61,604 bases of DNA from an uncultured Pseudoflavonifractor sp. (GTDB lineage Bacteria; Bacillota; Clostridia; Oscillospirales; Oscillospiraceae): assembly GCA_904419835.1 (NCBI GenBank), contig CAJFTA010000016.1, forward strand, positions 1 to 61,604, read 5' to 3'. Below, in pieces: positions 7,609-16,775 of the stretch (position 1 is its first letter; each line of letters starts with the position of its first letter). Position numbers and translations under genes: made by a program. Under the pieces are notes generated by a model. It saw only the letters and a list, made by a program, of their open reading frames with translations, was not told the DNA's origin and did no database searches.

Positions 7609-8442
7609 ATGAAACGAGGAAAGCGCTGGCTGATTGCGCTGCTCTGTGTGGCGGCCATCGGGTGCGGCATCTTTGCCCTTTCCGCCCTGGCCGGGCGGCG
7701 GCCCTACAGGGACCTGACGGCGGCGGATATTCAGTCCGCCACGGTGTGGCTTACTCCGCCTGACACCACATTGGAAATTCCCGATACTGCGGAGCTGGCG
7801 GAGTATCTCAGCCAGGTGGTCATCTATGACCGGGACGACTCCTATACGGAGTACGCCGGCCAGGGCGTGGTTTTCACCCTCCATATGACCGACGGCAGCA
7901 CCACCGACGTGATGGCCTACAATCCCTTCCTGGTGATTGACGGGGTGGGGTACCGGACCAAATACGAGCCCTGCGAGGCGCTGAGCCGCTACGCGAACCA
8001 GCTGCTGGGCAGTGGGGAGGCCGTTGTGGTGCTGGAAAAGCCGCCTGTTCTGACGGTGGTGAGCGACAATACCGCCGCAACGGCCCTGCTGGGGACCTAT
8101 CAGTGGGAGAAAAAGCGGGCCGACGGCACCACGGAGCACAGCATTGCCGACAGCGCCCACCCGCTGGACTGCCGGGAGCTGTTCACCCTTCTGGAAACTC
8201 GGGAGGGCACGGCGGAGCTGGACTTTGCCCGGATGCCCGGCGAGATTTTCAGCGCCCGCTGCTGGAGCGACGAATACTGGGGCGAACCCATGGCAGAAGG
8301 GGAGCCGGTGGCGGTGCACGGTAATGAGATTACCCTGAAACCGGGGGCGTATGTCTACCAGGTGGGCGCCCGGTGGGACACGGACAGCGGGTACGGCGGC
8401 ACGGCCTATTATGCGTTCTATATTCATTGCCTGACAGAATAA
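7609..8442 (+). CDS. Membrane-anchored DUF5301-like protein
   Basis: This 277-aa protein has AAAGGAGGG upstream. Residues 6-28 (WLIALLCVAAIGCGIFALSA) form one N-terminal transmembrane helix or uncleaved signal, so the rest should face outside. The body, starting near YRDLTAADIQSATVWLTPP, followed by DDSYTEYAGQGVVFTLHM and AYNPFLVIDGVGYRT, resembles DUF5301-type extracytoplasmic proteins of Clostridia. No catalytic motif is visible. It is a single gene between hairpin terminators; function unknown. Confidence 0.65.
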   Translation: MKRGKRWLIALLCVAAIGCGIFALSALAGRRPYRDLTAADIQSATVWLTPPDTTLEIPDTAELAEYLSQVVIYDRDDSYTEYAGQGVVFTLHMTDGSTTDVMAYNPFLVIDGVGYRTKYEPCEALSRYANQLLGSGEAVVVLEKPPVLTVVSDNTAATALLGTYQWEKKRADGTTEHSIADSAHPLDCRELFTLLETREGTAELDFARMPGEIFSARCWSDEYWGEPMAEGEPVAVHGNEITLKPGAYVYQVGARWDTDSGYGGTAYYAFYIHCLTE

Positions 8443-8455
8443 GACACAATATGAC

Positions 8456-8486
8456 AAGAGCCTCTGCGCACAGCGCAGAGGCTCTT
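8456..8486. terminator. Bidirectional terminator between convergent genes
   Basis: AAGAGCCTCTGCGC and GCGCAGAGGCTCTT form a 14-bp stem with a 3-base loop. It separates the rightward DUF5301-like gene from leftward sdaAA and is placed to serve both. Confidence 0.8.
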
Positions 8487-8495
8487 GCTGTGCTG

Positions 8496-9353
8496 CTACT
8501 GGCCCAAAATCTGCTCCGCGATGCGCCGCCCGGTGGGGGTGGCGGCCAGACCGCCCATGCCGGTCTCCCGGAGGGAGGCGGGCAGGGCGTCGCCCACAGA
8601 CCGCATGGCGTCAATGACCTCGTCGCAGGGGATGGCGTTTTTCACGCCGCACAGGGCCATCTCGGCGCAGGACAGGGCGTTCACCGCCCCCATCACGTTG
8701 CGCTTGACGCAGGGCACCTCCACCAGCCCGGCCACCGGGTCGCACACCAGGCCCAGGGTGTTGCTCAGGGCCATGGCGCAGGCGTGGGCCATCTGTTCCG
8801 GCGTGCCGCCCATGACGTGGACCAGAGCGGCGGCCGCCATGCCGGAGGCGGAGCCCACCTCGGCCTGGCAGCCCCCCTCCGCCCCGGAGATGGAGGCCCG
8901 GGAGGCGATGACCTGGCCAAAGCCCGCAGCCACATAGAGGGCCTGGGTCATGACCTCGTCGGAGAGGCCGTCCCGCTGCTGGAGGGGGAGGAGCACGGCG
9001 GGCAGCACGCCGCTGGCCCCCGCCGTGGGGGCGGCCACAATGCGGCGCATGCAGGCGTTGCACTCGCCGGTTTTCAGCGCCGTGGCGATGACGGCGGAGA
9101 AGAAGGGGCCGCACAGCCCGCCGCCCTGCTCCGCCACCAGCCCGCCTTCGCCGCCCACCAGGTCGCTGGACGAGCGGAGCCGGGGACTGTACTGCGCCAC
9201 GCTCTCGGTCATGGCCGCCCAGAGGCGGGCCATCTGGCCCCAGGACTCGGCGGCGTCGGCGCCCCGGTCCCGGATATCGTCGTTCTGAACCGCCTGCCAC
9301 AGCGGCGCCGCCGCCGCCGCCCGCAGCAGGCCCTCCACAGATGTAAACGCCAT
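8496..9353 (-). CDS. sdaAA: L-serine dehydratase, iron-sulfur-dependent, alpha subunit
   Basis: This 285-aa catalytic subunit of the two-chain [4Fe-4S] L-serine dehydratase deaminates serine to pyruvate and ammonia. Family motifs are clear: TGECNACMRRIVAAPTAGAS, SGAEGGCQAEVGSASGMAAA, LVCDPVAGLVEVPC and the C-terminal GMGGLAATPTGRRIA. The cluster-binding cysteines are present. It follows sdaAB with one base between that gene's TGA and this ATG, so the subunits are coupled. Its pyruvate could feed the pyruvate formate-lyase encoded further along. Confidence 0.96.
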   Translation of the reverse strand: MAFTSVEGLLRAAAAAPLWQAVQNDDIRDRGADAAESWGQMARLWAAMTESVAQYSPRLRSSSDLVGGEGGLVAEQGGGLCGPFFSAVIATALKTGECNACMRRIVAAPTAGASGVLPAVLLPLQQRDGLSDEVMTQALYVAAGFGQVIASRASISGAEGGCQAEVGSASGMAAAALVHVMGGTPEQMAHACAMALSNTLGLVCDPVAGLVEVPCVKRNVMGAVNALSCAEMALCGVKNAIPCDEVIDAMRSVGDALPASLRETGMGGLAATPTGRRIAEQILGQ

Positions 9354-9354
9354 G

Positions 9355-10023
9355 TCAGCCGTCCTCCTCCATGTTGAGATAGGTCACCCGCACAATGCCC
9401 GGGCAGGCCCGCAGTTCCTCAATGGCCGCCTGCCAGATGGCCTGGTCGCTCTCCAGCACCATCACCGCCAGGCCGCCCCGCATGTTGCGGTAGAGCTGCA
9501 TGGTGGCGATGTTGACCTGCCGCCGGGAGAGAATGGCGGACACCTCGGCCACCGCGCCGGGCTTGTCCTCGTTGCGGATAATCAGGGTGGGGTACTCCCC
9601 GGTGAAGGAGGCGTCCAGACCGTCGATGGCGTTGACCCGCACCCGGCCGCCTCCCAGGGAGGAGGCGTTGACCTCCAGGGTGTTGCCCCGCTCGTCCTCC
9701 ACCCGCAGCAGCACCGAGTTGGGGTGGGCGCCCCGGAGGACAATGCTGCCCAGGCGCACCAGCATCCCGGCCCGCTCCGCCAGAGGGAAGGCCCGGGGGA
9801 TGTCCGGGTCGTCGGGGGCCATGCCCAGCAGGCCGGCCACCAGAGCGCGGTCCGTGCCGTGGCCCTTGCCGGTGGCGGCAAAGGAGCCGTGGAGCAGCAG
9901 CTCGGCCCGGACCGGGGGACGGCCCAGCAGCTTGCGGGTGATGAGGCCGATGCGCACCGCCCCCGCCGTGTGGGAGCTGGACGGCCCCACCATGACGGGG
10001 CCCATAATATCAAAAATGTTCAA
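9355..10023 (-). CDS. sdaAB: L-serine dehydratase, iron-sulfur-dependent, beta subunit
   Basis: This 222-aa regulatory subunit starts at a TTG codon at 10023 (reading NIFDIMGPVMVGPSSSHTAG), preceded by GAAAGGTGG. No ATG gives the family N-terminus, and longer readings run into repeat A2. The family motif GPSSSHTAGAVRIG is near residue 12. The C-terminal third (from about PTLIIRNEDKPGAVAEVSAI) is an ACT domain, expected to bind serine. It is the first gene of the sdaAB-sdaAA operon. No convincing promoter was found between it and repeat A2. Confidence 0.94.
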   Translation of the reverse strand: MNIFDIMGPVMVGPSSSHTAGAVRIGLITRKLLGRPPVRAELLLHGSFAATGKGHGTDRALVAGLLGMAPDDPDIPRAFPLAERAGMLVRLGSIVLRGAHPNSVLLRVEDERGNTLEVNASSLGGGRVRVNAIDGLDASFTGEYPTLIIRNEDKPGAVAEVSAILSRRQVNIATMQLYRNMRGGLAVMVLESDQAIWQAAIEELRACPGIVRVTYLNMEEDG

Positions 10024-10108
10024 GAGAAAAAACCACCTTTCGGGCGCGCGCGGACCGATGGGGCCGTCCAGCGCGAGCGGAAGCGAGCCGCCGCTGTGCG
10101 GCGTACAG

Positions 10109-10132
10109 GGGTTTTCCCGGAGGGGAAAACCC
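10109..10132 (+). repeat. GC-rich hairpin preceding repeat A2
   Basis: GGGTTTTCCC and GGGAAAACCC pair, and CTCAGCGTGTCGAAAGAGC follows directly. This is the same hairpin-plus-motif arrangement found at other repeat ends. It lies upstream of sdaAB rather than after a rightward gene, so a terminator role on the plus strand is unlikely here. Confidence 0.6.
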
Positions 10133-10316
10133 TCAGCGTGTCGAAAGAGCTTCCCCGAAGGAAAGCCTCGCAGAGTTCCTGCGGCCGAAGCCGCAGGAAT
10201 CAAATGAAAATCCGTCATTTCCGAGGACATGCGCCTTGGAAATGACACTTCTCGCGAATCGAGGTCCTCCTTGCGCACATCTCCCTCGAAAAAGTGGCTG
10301 GAGCCACTTTTTCGAA
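10133..10316 (-). repeat. Interspersed repeat family A, copy A2
   Basis: Reading leftward, it starts with the hairpin TCGAAAAAGTGGC/GCCACTTTTTCGA, then the GTCATTTCC...GGAAATGAC stem, then a hairpin with arms TTCCTGCGGC and GCCGCAGGAA, and ends CTCTTTCGACACGCTGAG. The second stem differs in sequence from other copies but keeps full pairing. It fills the gap between sdaAB and the amidohydrolase gene. Confidence 0.85.
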
Positions 10317-10319
10317 TGG

Positions 10320-11879
10320 TCACGCCTGCCAGACCGTTTTACCCCTGTGAATGGTCTCCAGCACCCGGACGGAGCGGATATCCATGGGGTCCACCGCCGT
10401 GGGATCGGCGGAGAGAATGATGAGGTCGGCCTGCTTGCCGGGCCGGATGGAGCCCAGGGTGTCCTCCCGGAAGTACTGGTAGGCGGCGTGGACTGTCACC
10501 GCCCGCAGGGCGGACATGGGGGAGACCCTCAGCTCCGGCCCCAGCACCGCCCCGCCCCGGGTCAGGCGGTTGACGGCGCACCACACCGTCTCCAGCATAT
10601 CGGGCTGGATGACCGGCGTATCCTGGTGGAGGGTGAAGGGGAGGCCCAGCGCCTCCGCCCACCCCAGGGGACTGATGGAGGCGGCCCGGCCCGGGCCGAA
10701 ATTCTCCGCGTGGACGTCCCCCCAGTACCACAGGTGGGCGGCGAAGAAGGAGGGGATAATACCCAGGTCCTTCATCTCCGCCAGCTGCTCCCGGCGGACC
10801 AGCTGGGCGTGGATCATCACCGGCCGGATGTCCGCCACGCGCAGGCCGGTCTCCTCCTGGGCGGCGCGGCAGCAGCGGATATACTGCTCCGCCGCCCCGT
10901 CCCCGTTGCAGTGGGCCAGCAGCTGCCTGCCCTGGGTGAGGGCCGTGCGGACAAAGCCGGTGACCTCCCCGTCGGTGTAGATGGGATAGCCGCAATAGCC
11001 GGGCTGGCCGGGCTGGCTGGAGGCGTAGGGCTCCAGCATCCAGGCCGTCCTGCCCTGGGGCGAGCCGTCCAGAAAAATCTTATACCCGCCGATGCGGGGC
11101 TTGTCAATCAGGCCGGGGGAATTTTTCAGGTCGGCGTACCCCACCGCCTCGGTTTTCAGATGGGCGGCGGAGAGCAGGGCGCACCGCCCGGCGTCGGTGA
11201 GGCCGTCCTGGATGAGGGTAATGCCGTGGGAGAGATAGATCTCCTCCGCCCGCTCCACGTTGCGGGCCGCCTGCTCCGGCGAGGGGCCGGGCATGGCGGA
11301 GGTCAGGCGGATGAAGGCGTTTTCCTCCAGGTAGCCGCTGGGGGTGCGGCCGTCGGACTCCCGGCCGATTCTGCCCCCCTCCGGGTCGGGGGTGTCGGCG
11401 GTGATGTTCAGCAGCTTCAGGGCGGCGGAGTTGGCCGCCCCCATGTGGCCCGAGGCGTTGGAGATGAGCACCGGGGTGTGAGGGAAGGCGCCGTCCAGGG
11501 CGTGCCGGTCGGGCTGGGAGCGCTCGGCGAGCACATTGTGGTCGTACCCGAAGCCGATGAGCCACTGGTCCGGGGCCATGTTCCGCTCCCTCTGGAAGGC
11601 CAGCAGCAGCCGGGTGATGTCCCCAAAGGAGGACGCGCTGCCCAGGGGGCACAGGTCCAGGGTGGAGGCCAGGGCGGTCAGGTGGCTGTGGGGGTCCAGA
11701 AAGGCGGGCATCAGGGTGCGGCCCTTCAGGTCCCGCCGCGCCGCCGAGGGGGCCAGCGTCTCCAGCTCACTCAGAGAACCCACGGCCCGGATGACGCCGT
11801 TCTCAGCCAGGACGGCCTGGGGGGCGGGGCCGTCCTCCATGGTGAGGATGGTTCCGTTGTAAAAGAGGGTTTGGTTCAT
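10320..11879 (-). CDS. Amidohydrolase family 3 protein (YtcJ-like)
   Basis: This 519-aa metal-dependent hydrolase has an amidohydrolase fold. The HxH metal motif is in LMPAFLDPHSHL (near residue 65). Further metal or catalytic histidines are in QLLAHCNGDG, PVMIHAQLV and FTLHQDTPV, and the C-terminal GSIRPGKQADLIIL is the usual composite beta-sandwich segment. No signal peptide is seen, so it is probably cytoplasmic. Substrates in this family are amides or cyclic amides and are rarely known. It starts three bases after the ClC gene's stop and is thus co-transcribed with it. Confidence 0.88.
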   Translation of the reverse strand: MNQTLFYNGTILTMEDGPAPQAVLAENGVIRAVGSLSELETLAPSAARRDLKGRTLMPAFLDPHSHLTALASTLDLCPLGSASSFGDITRLLLAFQRERNMAPDQWLIGFGYDHNVLAERSQPDRHALDGAFPHTPVLISNASGHMGAANSAALKLLNITADTPDPEGGRIGRESDGRTPSGYLEENAFIRLTSAMPGPSPEQAARNVERAEEIYLSHGITLIQDGLTDAGRCALLSAAHLKTEAVGYADLKNSPGLIDKPRIGGYKIFLDGSPQGRTAWMLEPYASSQPGQPGYCGYPIYTDGEVTGFVRTALTQGRQLLAHCNGDGAAEQYIRCCRAAQEETGLRVADIRPVMIHAQLVRREQLAEMKDLGIIPSFFAAHLWYWGDVHAENFGPGRAASISPLGWAEALGLPFTLHQDTPVIQPDMLETVWCAVNRLTRGGAVLGPELRVSPMSALRAVTVHAAYQYFREDTLGSIRPGKQADLIILSADPTAVDPMDIRSVRVLETIHRGKTVWQA

Positions 11880-11882
11880 GAC

Positions 11883-13154
11883 TCACTCCGCCTTTTTATC
11901 AATAAATTCCGGTCTGAACTTAGAATACACGATTTTCTGCTCGCTATACAGGCCGTAGTAGCCGGAGAGCATGTAGGCCACGGCACAGGACAGGGCGAAG
12001 AGGGGGAGGCCCTGTCCGCCGAAGAGCTCATAGGCCAGGAACAGGGAGGTCATGGGACAGTTGGTGACGCCGCAGAACACCGCCGTCATGCCCAGGGCCG
12101 CGCCGAAGGAGGCGGGCAGGCCCAGGAAGGGGGCGGCCACACAGCCGAAGGTGGCGCCGGTGAAGAACACGGGCACAATCTCGCCGCCCTTGAAGCCGGC
12201 CCCCAGGGTGACGGCGGTGAACAGAATTTTCAGCAGAAAGGCCTCGGGCCGGGCCTGGCCGCCGATGGCCTGGGCGATTATCCCGGCGCCGGCGCCGTTG
12301 TAGTCGTAGGTGCCCGGGTTCCACAGCCACACCAGGTAGGTCAGGGCGATGACCAGGGCGCCGCCCACCGCCGCCCGGAGGACGGGCCGGGGAATCAATC
12401 TGTTATAGAGCTTGGGCGCGGCGTGCATCACCCGGCAGAACAGGATGGACAGCAGGGCGAACAGCACCCCCATGCCCACGCACTGGAGGGCGGAGAGGGG
12501 ACTGAGAACGGGCACGCCGGTGAGGGCGTAGGCAGTGGGGGGCACGCCGAAGGAGGAGGCCACGCCCACGCCCACCAGGGAGGCGATGGTGCAGGGGACA
12601 ATGGCGGCGTAGTACATGACGCCCACGCTCACCACCTCCATGGAGAACACGGCGGCGGCCAGGGGGGTGCCGAAGAGGGCGGAGAAGGCGGCGGACATGC
12701 CGCACATGGTGATGACCCGGCTGTCCTTGTCGTCCAGGCCCATCCAGCGGCCGATTTTGGAGGAGATGGAGCCGCCCAGCTGGAGGGCCGCGCCCTCCCG
12801 GCCGGAGGAGCCGCCCACCAGATGGGTGATAACGGTGGCGGCAAAGATCAGCGGCGCGGTGCGCAGGCGGAGGGGCTCGTTCTCCCGCACGGCCACCAGC
12901 ACAAAGTTGGTGCCCCGGTCCTTCTCCATGCCGCACCAGCGGTAGAGCAGGACGATGAGGGCGCCGCCGGCGGGCAGAAGCCAGAGAAGCCACGGGTATT
13001 CCCCCCGCAGCTCGGCGGCGGCGTCAATTGCGAAGTGGAACAGCGTGCCCACACCGCCGCAGATAAGGCCGATGAGACAGGCGAAAATGAGCCATTTTAC
13101 AAAAATCGCAGGCTGCCTGGCCCAGCCGGGCAGGCGGTCCCGGAGCGTCTTCAC
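11883..13154 (-). CDS. ClC-family chloride channel/transporter
   Basis: This 423-aa integral membrane protein is read from a GTG at 13154 (KTLRDRLPGWARQP), with GAGGG upstream; upstream ATG codons lie in non-homologous sequence. About ten hydrophobic helices are visible. ClC signatures are GGSSGREGAALQLGGSI (a GREGP-like motif with A for P) and AGFKGGEIVPVFFTGATFG. A glutamate in GREG is the expected gating residue. There are no C-terminal CBS domains. It likely exchanges Cl-, F- or another anion against protons. It is upstream of the amidohydrolase in one operon. Confidence 0.9.
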   Translation of the reverse strand: MKTLRDRLPGWARQPAIFVKWLIFACLIGLICGGVGTLFHFAIDAAAELRGEYPWLLWLLPAGGALIVLLYRWCGMEKDRGTNFVLVAVRENEPLRLRTAPLIFAATVITHLVGGSSGREGAALQLGGSISSKIGRWMGLDDKDSRVITMCGMSAAFSALFGTPLAAAVFSMEVVSVGVMYYAAIVPCTIASLVGVGVASSFGVPPTAYALTGVPVLSPLSALQCVGMGVLFALLSILFCRVMHAAPKLYNRLIPRPVLRAAVGGALVIALTYLVWLWNPGTYDYNGAGAGIIAQAIGGQARPEAFLLKILFTAVTLGAGFKGGEIVPVFFTGATFGCVAAPFLGLPASFGAALGMTAVFCGVTNCPMTSLFLAYELFGGQGLPLFALSCAVAYMLSGYYGLYSEQKIVYSKFRPEFIDKKAE

Positions 13155-13280
13155 AGGGCATCCCTCACTAAAGCAGAATGGCGGAAATTCATAAAAACGG
13201 GCCAAAACGGCTGGATTTATGACACCGCGAGAACAGATACAGACCGGACAGACCGGGTGGAGCCTCATTTGGCAGACATC

Positions 13281-13286
13281 ATTATA
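13281..13286 (-). promoter_or_regulatory. Candidate -10 for the ClC-amidohydrolase operon
   Basis: The minus strand has TATAAT about 130 bases before the GTG start of the ClC gene. No good -35 is visible. The rest of the 13155-13450 gap is AT-rich and contains the opposing promoter at 13390. Confidence 0.35.
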
Positions 13287-13389
13287 ACATGGGCCGGGCC
13301 GATGCGCACTCATTTTGATGAAGAAGGGCACAGAAAATTGAAAGTGTAAGATTTTTGAAAAAAGTAGTGAATTTTTATTGCAGTTATGA

Positions 13390-13395
13390 TATAAT
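13390..13395 (+). promoter_or_regulatory. Extended -10 promoter of the CNNM/CBS gene
   Basis: TGATATAAT (extended -10) lies 55 bases before the GTG start at 13451. The -35 region is poor, as is common with extended -10 promoters. Confidence 0.55.
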
Positions 13396-13450
13396 TCTGC
13401 GACAAAGGCAGAGAAGCCAAACTGTCTGAATATCGTTAGGAGGAATTTCT

Positions 13451-14800
13451 GTGTCATCGGACCCTATATGGCCCCAATTACTGCTGCAGCTGGTTCTGAT
13501 TATGCTCAATGCGTATTTTGCCGCCACGGAGATTGCAGTCATCTCGCTGAATGAAAATATCCTGCGCCGTCAGGCGGAGGACGGCGACAAGAAGGCGGCC
13601 AGGCTGCTGAAGATTGTAGAGACCCCCACCCGCTTCCTCTCCACCATCCAGATCGGCATTACCCTGGCCGGCTTCCTGGGCTCGGCCTTCGCGGCGGACA
13701 ACTTTGCCAGCCGTATCCGGGACTGGGCCGTGGTGAAGTGGCAGCTGGACGCCTCTGCCGCCGCGGCGGTGAATACCCTGGCGGTCGTGCTCATCACCAT
13801 CATCCTCTCCTTCTTCACCCTGGTGCTGGGCGAGCTGGTGCCCAAGCGGGTGGCCATGCAGAAGGCGGAGCAGGTGGCCCGGTTTACCTGCGGGGTGGTG
13901 TCCGGCCTGGCGGCGGTGATGCGGCCCCTGATCTGGCTGCTGACCGTGTCCACCAACGGCGTGCTGCGTCTGCTACATATCGATCCCAACGCCGAGGAGG
14001 ACCAGGTCTCCGAGGAGGAGATCCGCATGATGGTGGACATCGGCGAGGAGAAGGGGGCCATTGAGTCGGGCGAGAAGGAGATGATTGAAAACATCTTCGA
14101 GTTCAACAACATGACCGCCGAGGAGGTCATGATTCACCGCACCGACGTGGTGATGCTCTGGGCCAGGGACAGCGATGAGGAGATTGTCCGAACCATCCGG
14201 GAGACCGGCCTGACCCGGTTCCCGGTCTATGAGGAGGACGCCGACGACATCGTCGGCATCCTGAACACCCGCACCTACCTGCTCAACGCCCGGGAGTCCC
14301 AGCCCCGGCCCCTGCGGGAGCTGCTGACCCCCGCCTACTTTGTGCCCGAGTCCGTGCGGACCGACGTGCTGTTCCGGGATATGCAGGCCAGAAAGATACA
14401 CATGGCCGTTGTGGTGGACGAGTACGGCGGCACCAGCGGCATTATCACCATGGAGGACCTGCTGGAGGAGATTGTGGGCAACATCTACGACGAGTTTGAC
14501 CCCCAGGACGAGCAGGAGATCATCCCCCTGGGAGAGAACCAGTGGCGCATCGCCGGATCCGCCGACCTGGAGGAGGTGGCCGAGGCCCTGGATGTGGAGC
14601 TGCCCGGGGATGAGGAGTACGACACGCTGGGCGGCCTGGTGTTCGCCCAGCTGGCCGTCATCCCCGAGGACGGCAGCCACCCCGAGGTGGATGTGTGCGG
14701 CCTTCACATCCGGGTGGAGGAGCTGAGCGACCGCCGGGTGGAGTGGGCCACGGTGTCCAGGCTGGAACCCGCACATCAGGATGAGGAAGCGGCGGAGTAA
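13451..14800 (+). CDS. CNNM/CorC-HlyC family membrane protein with CBS pair
   Basis: This 449-aa protein starts at GTG with TTAGGAGG nine bases upstream. The domain order is an N-terminal CNNM (DUF21) transmembrane domain (residues 1-195; e.g. NAYFAATEIAVISLNE and FFTLVLGELVPKRVAMQKAE), a CBS-domain pair (about 210-335; AEEVMIHRTDVVML, MAVVVDEYGGTSGIITMED) and a C-terminal CorC/HlyC domain (about 350-435). Members are linked to Mg2+ or Co2+ efflux. It is monocistronic, with a strong terminator after it. Confidence 0.92.
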   Translation: MSSDPIWPQLLLQLVLIMLNAYFAATEIAVISLNENILRRQAEDGDKKAARLLKIVETPTRFLSTIQIGITLAGFLGSAFAADNFASRIRDWAVVKWQLDASAAAAVNTLAVVLITIILSFFTLVLGELVPKRVAMQKAEQVARFTCGVVSGLAAVMRPLIWLLTVSTNGVLRLLHIDPNAEEDQVSEEEIRMMVDIGEEKGAIESGEKEMIENIFEFNNMTAEEVMIHRTDVVMLWARDSDEEIVRTIRETGLTRFPVYEEDADDIVGILNTRTYLLNARESQPRPLRELLTPAYFVPESVRTDVLFRDMQARKIHMAVVVDEYGGTSGIITMEDLLEEIVGNIYDEFDPQDEQEIIPLGENQWRIAGSADLEEVAEALDVELPGDEEYDTLGGLVFAQLAVIPEDGSHPEVDVCGLHIRVEELSDRRVEWATVSRLEPAHQDEEAAE

Positions 14801-14816
14801 CAGAGAAAATCACTGG

Positions 14817-14856
14817 AAAAGGGAGCGCCACGCCGGCAGGTGTGGCGCTCCCTTTT
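14817..14856 (+). terminator. Terminator of the CNNM/CBS gene
   Basis: AAAAGGGAGCGCCAC and GTGGCGCTCCCTTTT form a 15-bp stem that ends in a T-run. Confidence 0.85.
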
Positions 14857-15092
14857 GAAGTCAGTCCGCCGGCGCGGCGCTTCCGGGAGCGTAAAAACAG
14901 AATAAGGAAGCGCTTAACTTGAAATATGAAATAGATAATTGGGAAATTGTTGGAAATGATATGGATAAAATGACGATTAAGGAAAATGTTAAATCTTTTC
15001 GGATTGTAGTGATTACCCCTTTTCAAACGGCCTCCTTTGTAGTATGATTATCCCGCAAAGATATTCAAATCCTGGAATATAACCACCGATAC
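14857..15092 (+). promoter_or_regulatory. AT-rich pyk upstream region with sigma-A promoter and cre-like site
   Basis: This unusually AT-rich stretch has TTTTCA (15020-15025), a 17-base spacer and TATGAT (15043-15048), giving a start about 50 bases before pyk. GGAAGCGCTTAAC near 14907 resembles a CcpA cre box only partially, so catabolite control is a guess. No ORF or RNA gene is apparent in the rest. Confidence 0.5.
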
Positions 15093-15107
15093 GGAGGTAT
15101 GTCAGCC

Positions 15108-16535
15108 ATGTCCGATATGAGAAAGACAAAAATTATCTGCACCCTGGGTCCCGCTGTGGACAGCGAGGAAATGATCCGTAAGCTGATCCTTGCCGGCATG
15201 AACGCCGCCCGCTTCAACTTCTCCCACGGCACCCATGAGAGCCATCTGGCCCAGCTGACCAAGCTCAAGCGGGTGCGGGACGAGCTGGGTATCCCCGTGG
15301 CCGCCATTATGGACACCAAGGGGCCCGAGATCCGCATCAAGACCTTCAAGGACGGCCGCATCGAGCTGAAGAAGGACGATATCTTTACCCTCACCACCGC
15401 CGACTGCGAGGGCGACGCCACCCGCGTCTCCGTTACCTATGCCAACCTGCACAACGAGGTGGTCCCCGGCAACCACATTCTGGTGGACGACGGCCTTATC
15501 GACCTGCTGGTGCAGGAGATCAAGGGCCAGGAGATTGTCTGCACGGTGGAGAACGGCGGCCCCCTGTCCAACAATAAGTCCATCAACATCCCCGACGTGC
15601 ACATCCTGCTGCCTTCCCTCACCGAGAAGGACAAGGAGGACCTGAAGTTTGCCGTGGAGAACGACTTCGACTTCATCGCCGCCTCCTTTGTCCGCAAGGC
15701 CAGCGACGTGGAGGACATCCGCGCCTGGCTGAACGAGTGCGGCGGCGAGAAGATCCGCATCATCTCCAAGATTGAGAACCGCGAGGGCGTGGACAATCTG
15801 GCGGAGATCATCGCCGCCTCCGACGGCGTCATGGTGGCCCGGGGCGACCTGGGCGTGGAGATTCCCGCCCAGGAGGTGCCCATCCTCCAGAAGAAGATGA
15901 TCAAGGCCACCACCATGGCCGGCAAGCCCGTCATCACCGCCACCCAGATGCTGGACTCCATGATCCGCAATCCCCGCCCCACCCGCGCCGAGGTCTCCGA
16001 CGTGGCCAACGCCGTGTTCGACGGCACCTCCTGCGTGATGCTCTCCGGCGAGACCGCCTCCGGCAAGTACCCCATTGAGGCCGTGGAGGCCATGGTGTCC
16101 ACCGTGAAGGCCGCCGAGTCCGCCATCAACTACTGGGGCCGCTTCCGTGAGCACAGCCTCCAGCCCGGCGTGTCCACCATCAACGATGCCATCACCCACA
16201 CCTGCTGCATGACCGCCATGGACCTGAACGCCACCGCCATCCTGGCGCCCACCGAGTCCGGCTACACCGCCAAGGTCATCTCCCGGTTCCGTCCCGCCTG
16301 CCCCATTGTGGCCGTGTGCCAGAGCGAGAAGGTCCGCCGCCAGCTGGCCATCTCCTGGGGCGTCCACTCCTACCTGACCGGCTTTGTGGATTCCACCGAC
16401 CGCCTGTTCTCCATGAGCGTGGAGGTGGCCCGCAAGGAGGGCGCCGTGAAGTGCGGCGACACCGTGGTCATCACCGCCGGCGTGCCCATCGGCAAGAGCG
16501 GTACTACCAACCTGATCAAGGCTCAGGTGGTGTAA
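15108..16535 (+). CDS. pyk: Pyruvate kinase
   Basis: This 475-aa glycolytic enzyme converts PEP and ADP to pyruvate and ATP. I chose the second ATG (15108), because GGAGG at 15093-15097 is only one base from the ATG at 15099 but ten from 15108. Motifs: KTKIICTLGPAVDSEE, NFSHGTHESH, MDTKGPEIR, the K+/Mg2+ region ISKIENREGVDN and MVARGDLGVEIP, and MLSGETASGKYPIEA. It lacks the extra C-terminal PEP-utiliser domain of Bacillus Pyk. The last 14 codons and the terminator are duplicated downstream. Confidence 0.96.
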   Translation: MSDMRKTKIICTLGPAVDSEEMIRKLILAGMNAARFNFSHGTHESHLAQLTKLKRVRDELGIPVAAIMDTKGPEIRIKTFKDGRIELKKDDIFTLTTADCEGDATRVSVTYANLHNEVVPGNHILVDDGLIDLLVQEIKGQEIVCTVENGGPLSNNKSINIPDVHILLPSLTEKDKEDLKFAVENDFDFIAASFVRKASDVEDIRAWLNECGGEKIRIISKIENREGVDNLAEIIAASDGVMVARGDLGVEIPAQEVPILQKKMIKATTMAGKPVITATQMLDSMIRNPRPTRAEVSDVANAVFDGTSCVMLSGETASGKYPIEAVEAMVSTVKAAESAINYWGRFREHSLQPGVSTINDAITHTCCMTAMDLNATAILAPTESGYTAKVISRFRPACPIVAVCQSEKVRRQLAISWGVHSYLTGFVDSTDRLFSMSVEVARKEGAVKCGDTVVITAGVPIGKSGTTNLIKAQVV

Positions 16536-16549
16536 GAAGCACCAGACCA

Positions 16550-16578
16550 AAGAGCGGGGGAATGTATCCCCCGCTCTT
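16550..16578 (+). terminator. Terminator of pyk (original copy)
   Basis: AAGAGCGGGGG and CCCCCGCTCTT pair around AATGTAT. The original copy has lost its T-run (it continues GCCGATCC), while the duplicate at 16742-16772 keeps TTTT. Confidence 0.75.
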
Positions 16579-16684
16579 GCCGATCCAAGGCTTTGCCGGA
16601 GGCAAAGGCTTGATGCGGGGCGGATTCACTCCGCCCCAGCAGATGAAAAAAACGGGGTCCCCACGGAATGGATTCCGTGGGGGA

Positions 16685-16772
16685 CAAGAGCGGCACCACG
16701 AACCTGATCAAGGCTCAGGTGGTGTAAGAAGCACCAGACCAAAGAGCGGGGGAATGTATCCCCCGCTCTTTT
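16685..16772 (+). repeat. Duplicated pyk 3' end with terminator
   Basis: This segment repeats 16493-16578 with about three mismatches in 86 bases. It contains a copy of the last pyk codons (ending in the same TAA), the same spacer and the AAGAGCGGGGG hairpin, now with TTTT. The roughly 106 bases between the copies hold GGGGCGGA/TCCGCCCC and CCCCACGGAAT/ATTCCGTGGGG hairpins and no gene. Confidence 0.9.
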
Positions 16773-16775
16773 ATT

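Noticed and set aside
14905..14920. A definite CcpA cre operator upstream of pyk.
   Set aside because: GGAAGCGCTTAAC matches the consensus only in its core, with several outer mismatches, and it is far from the promoter.
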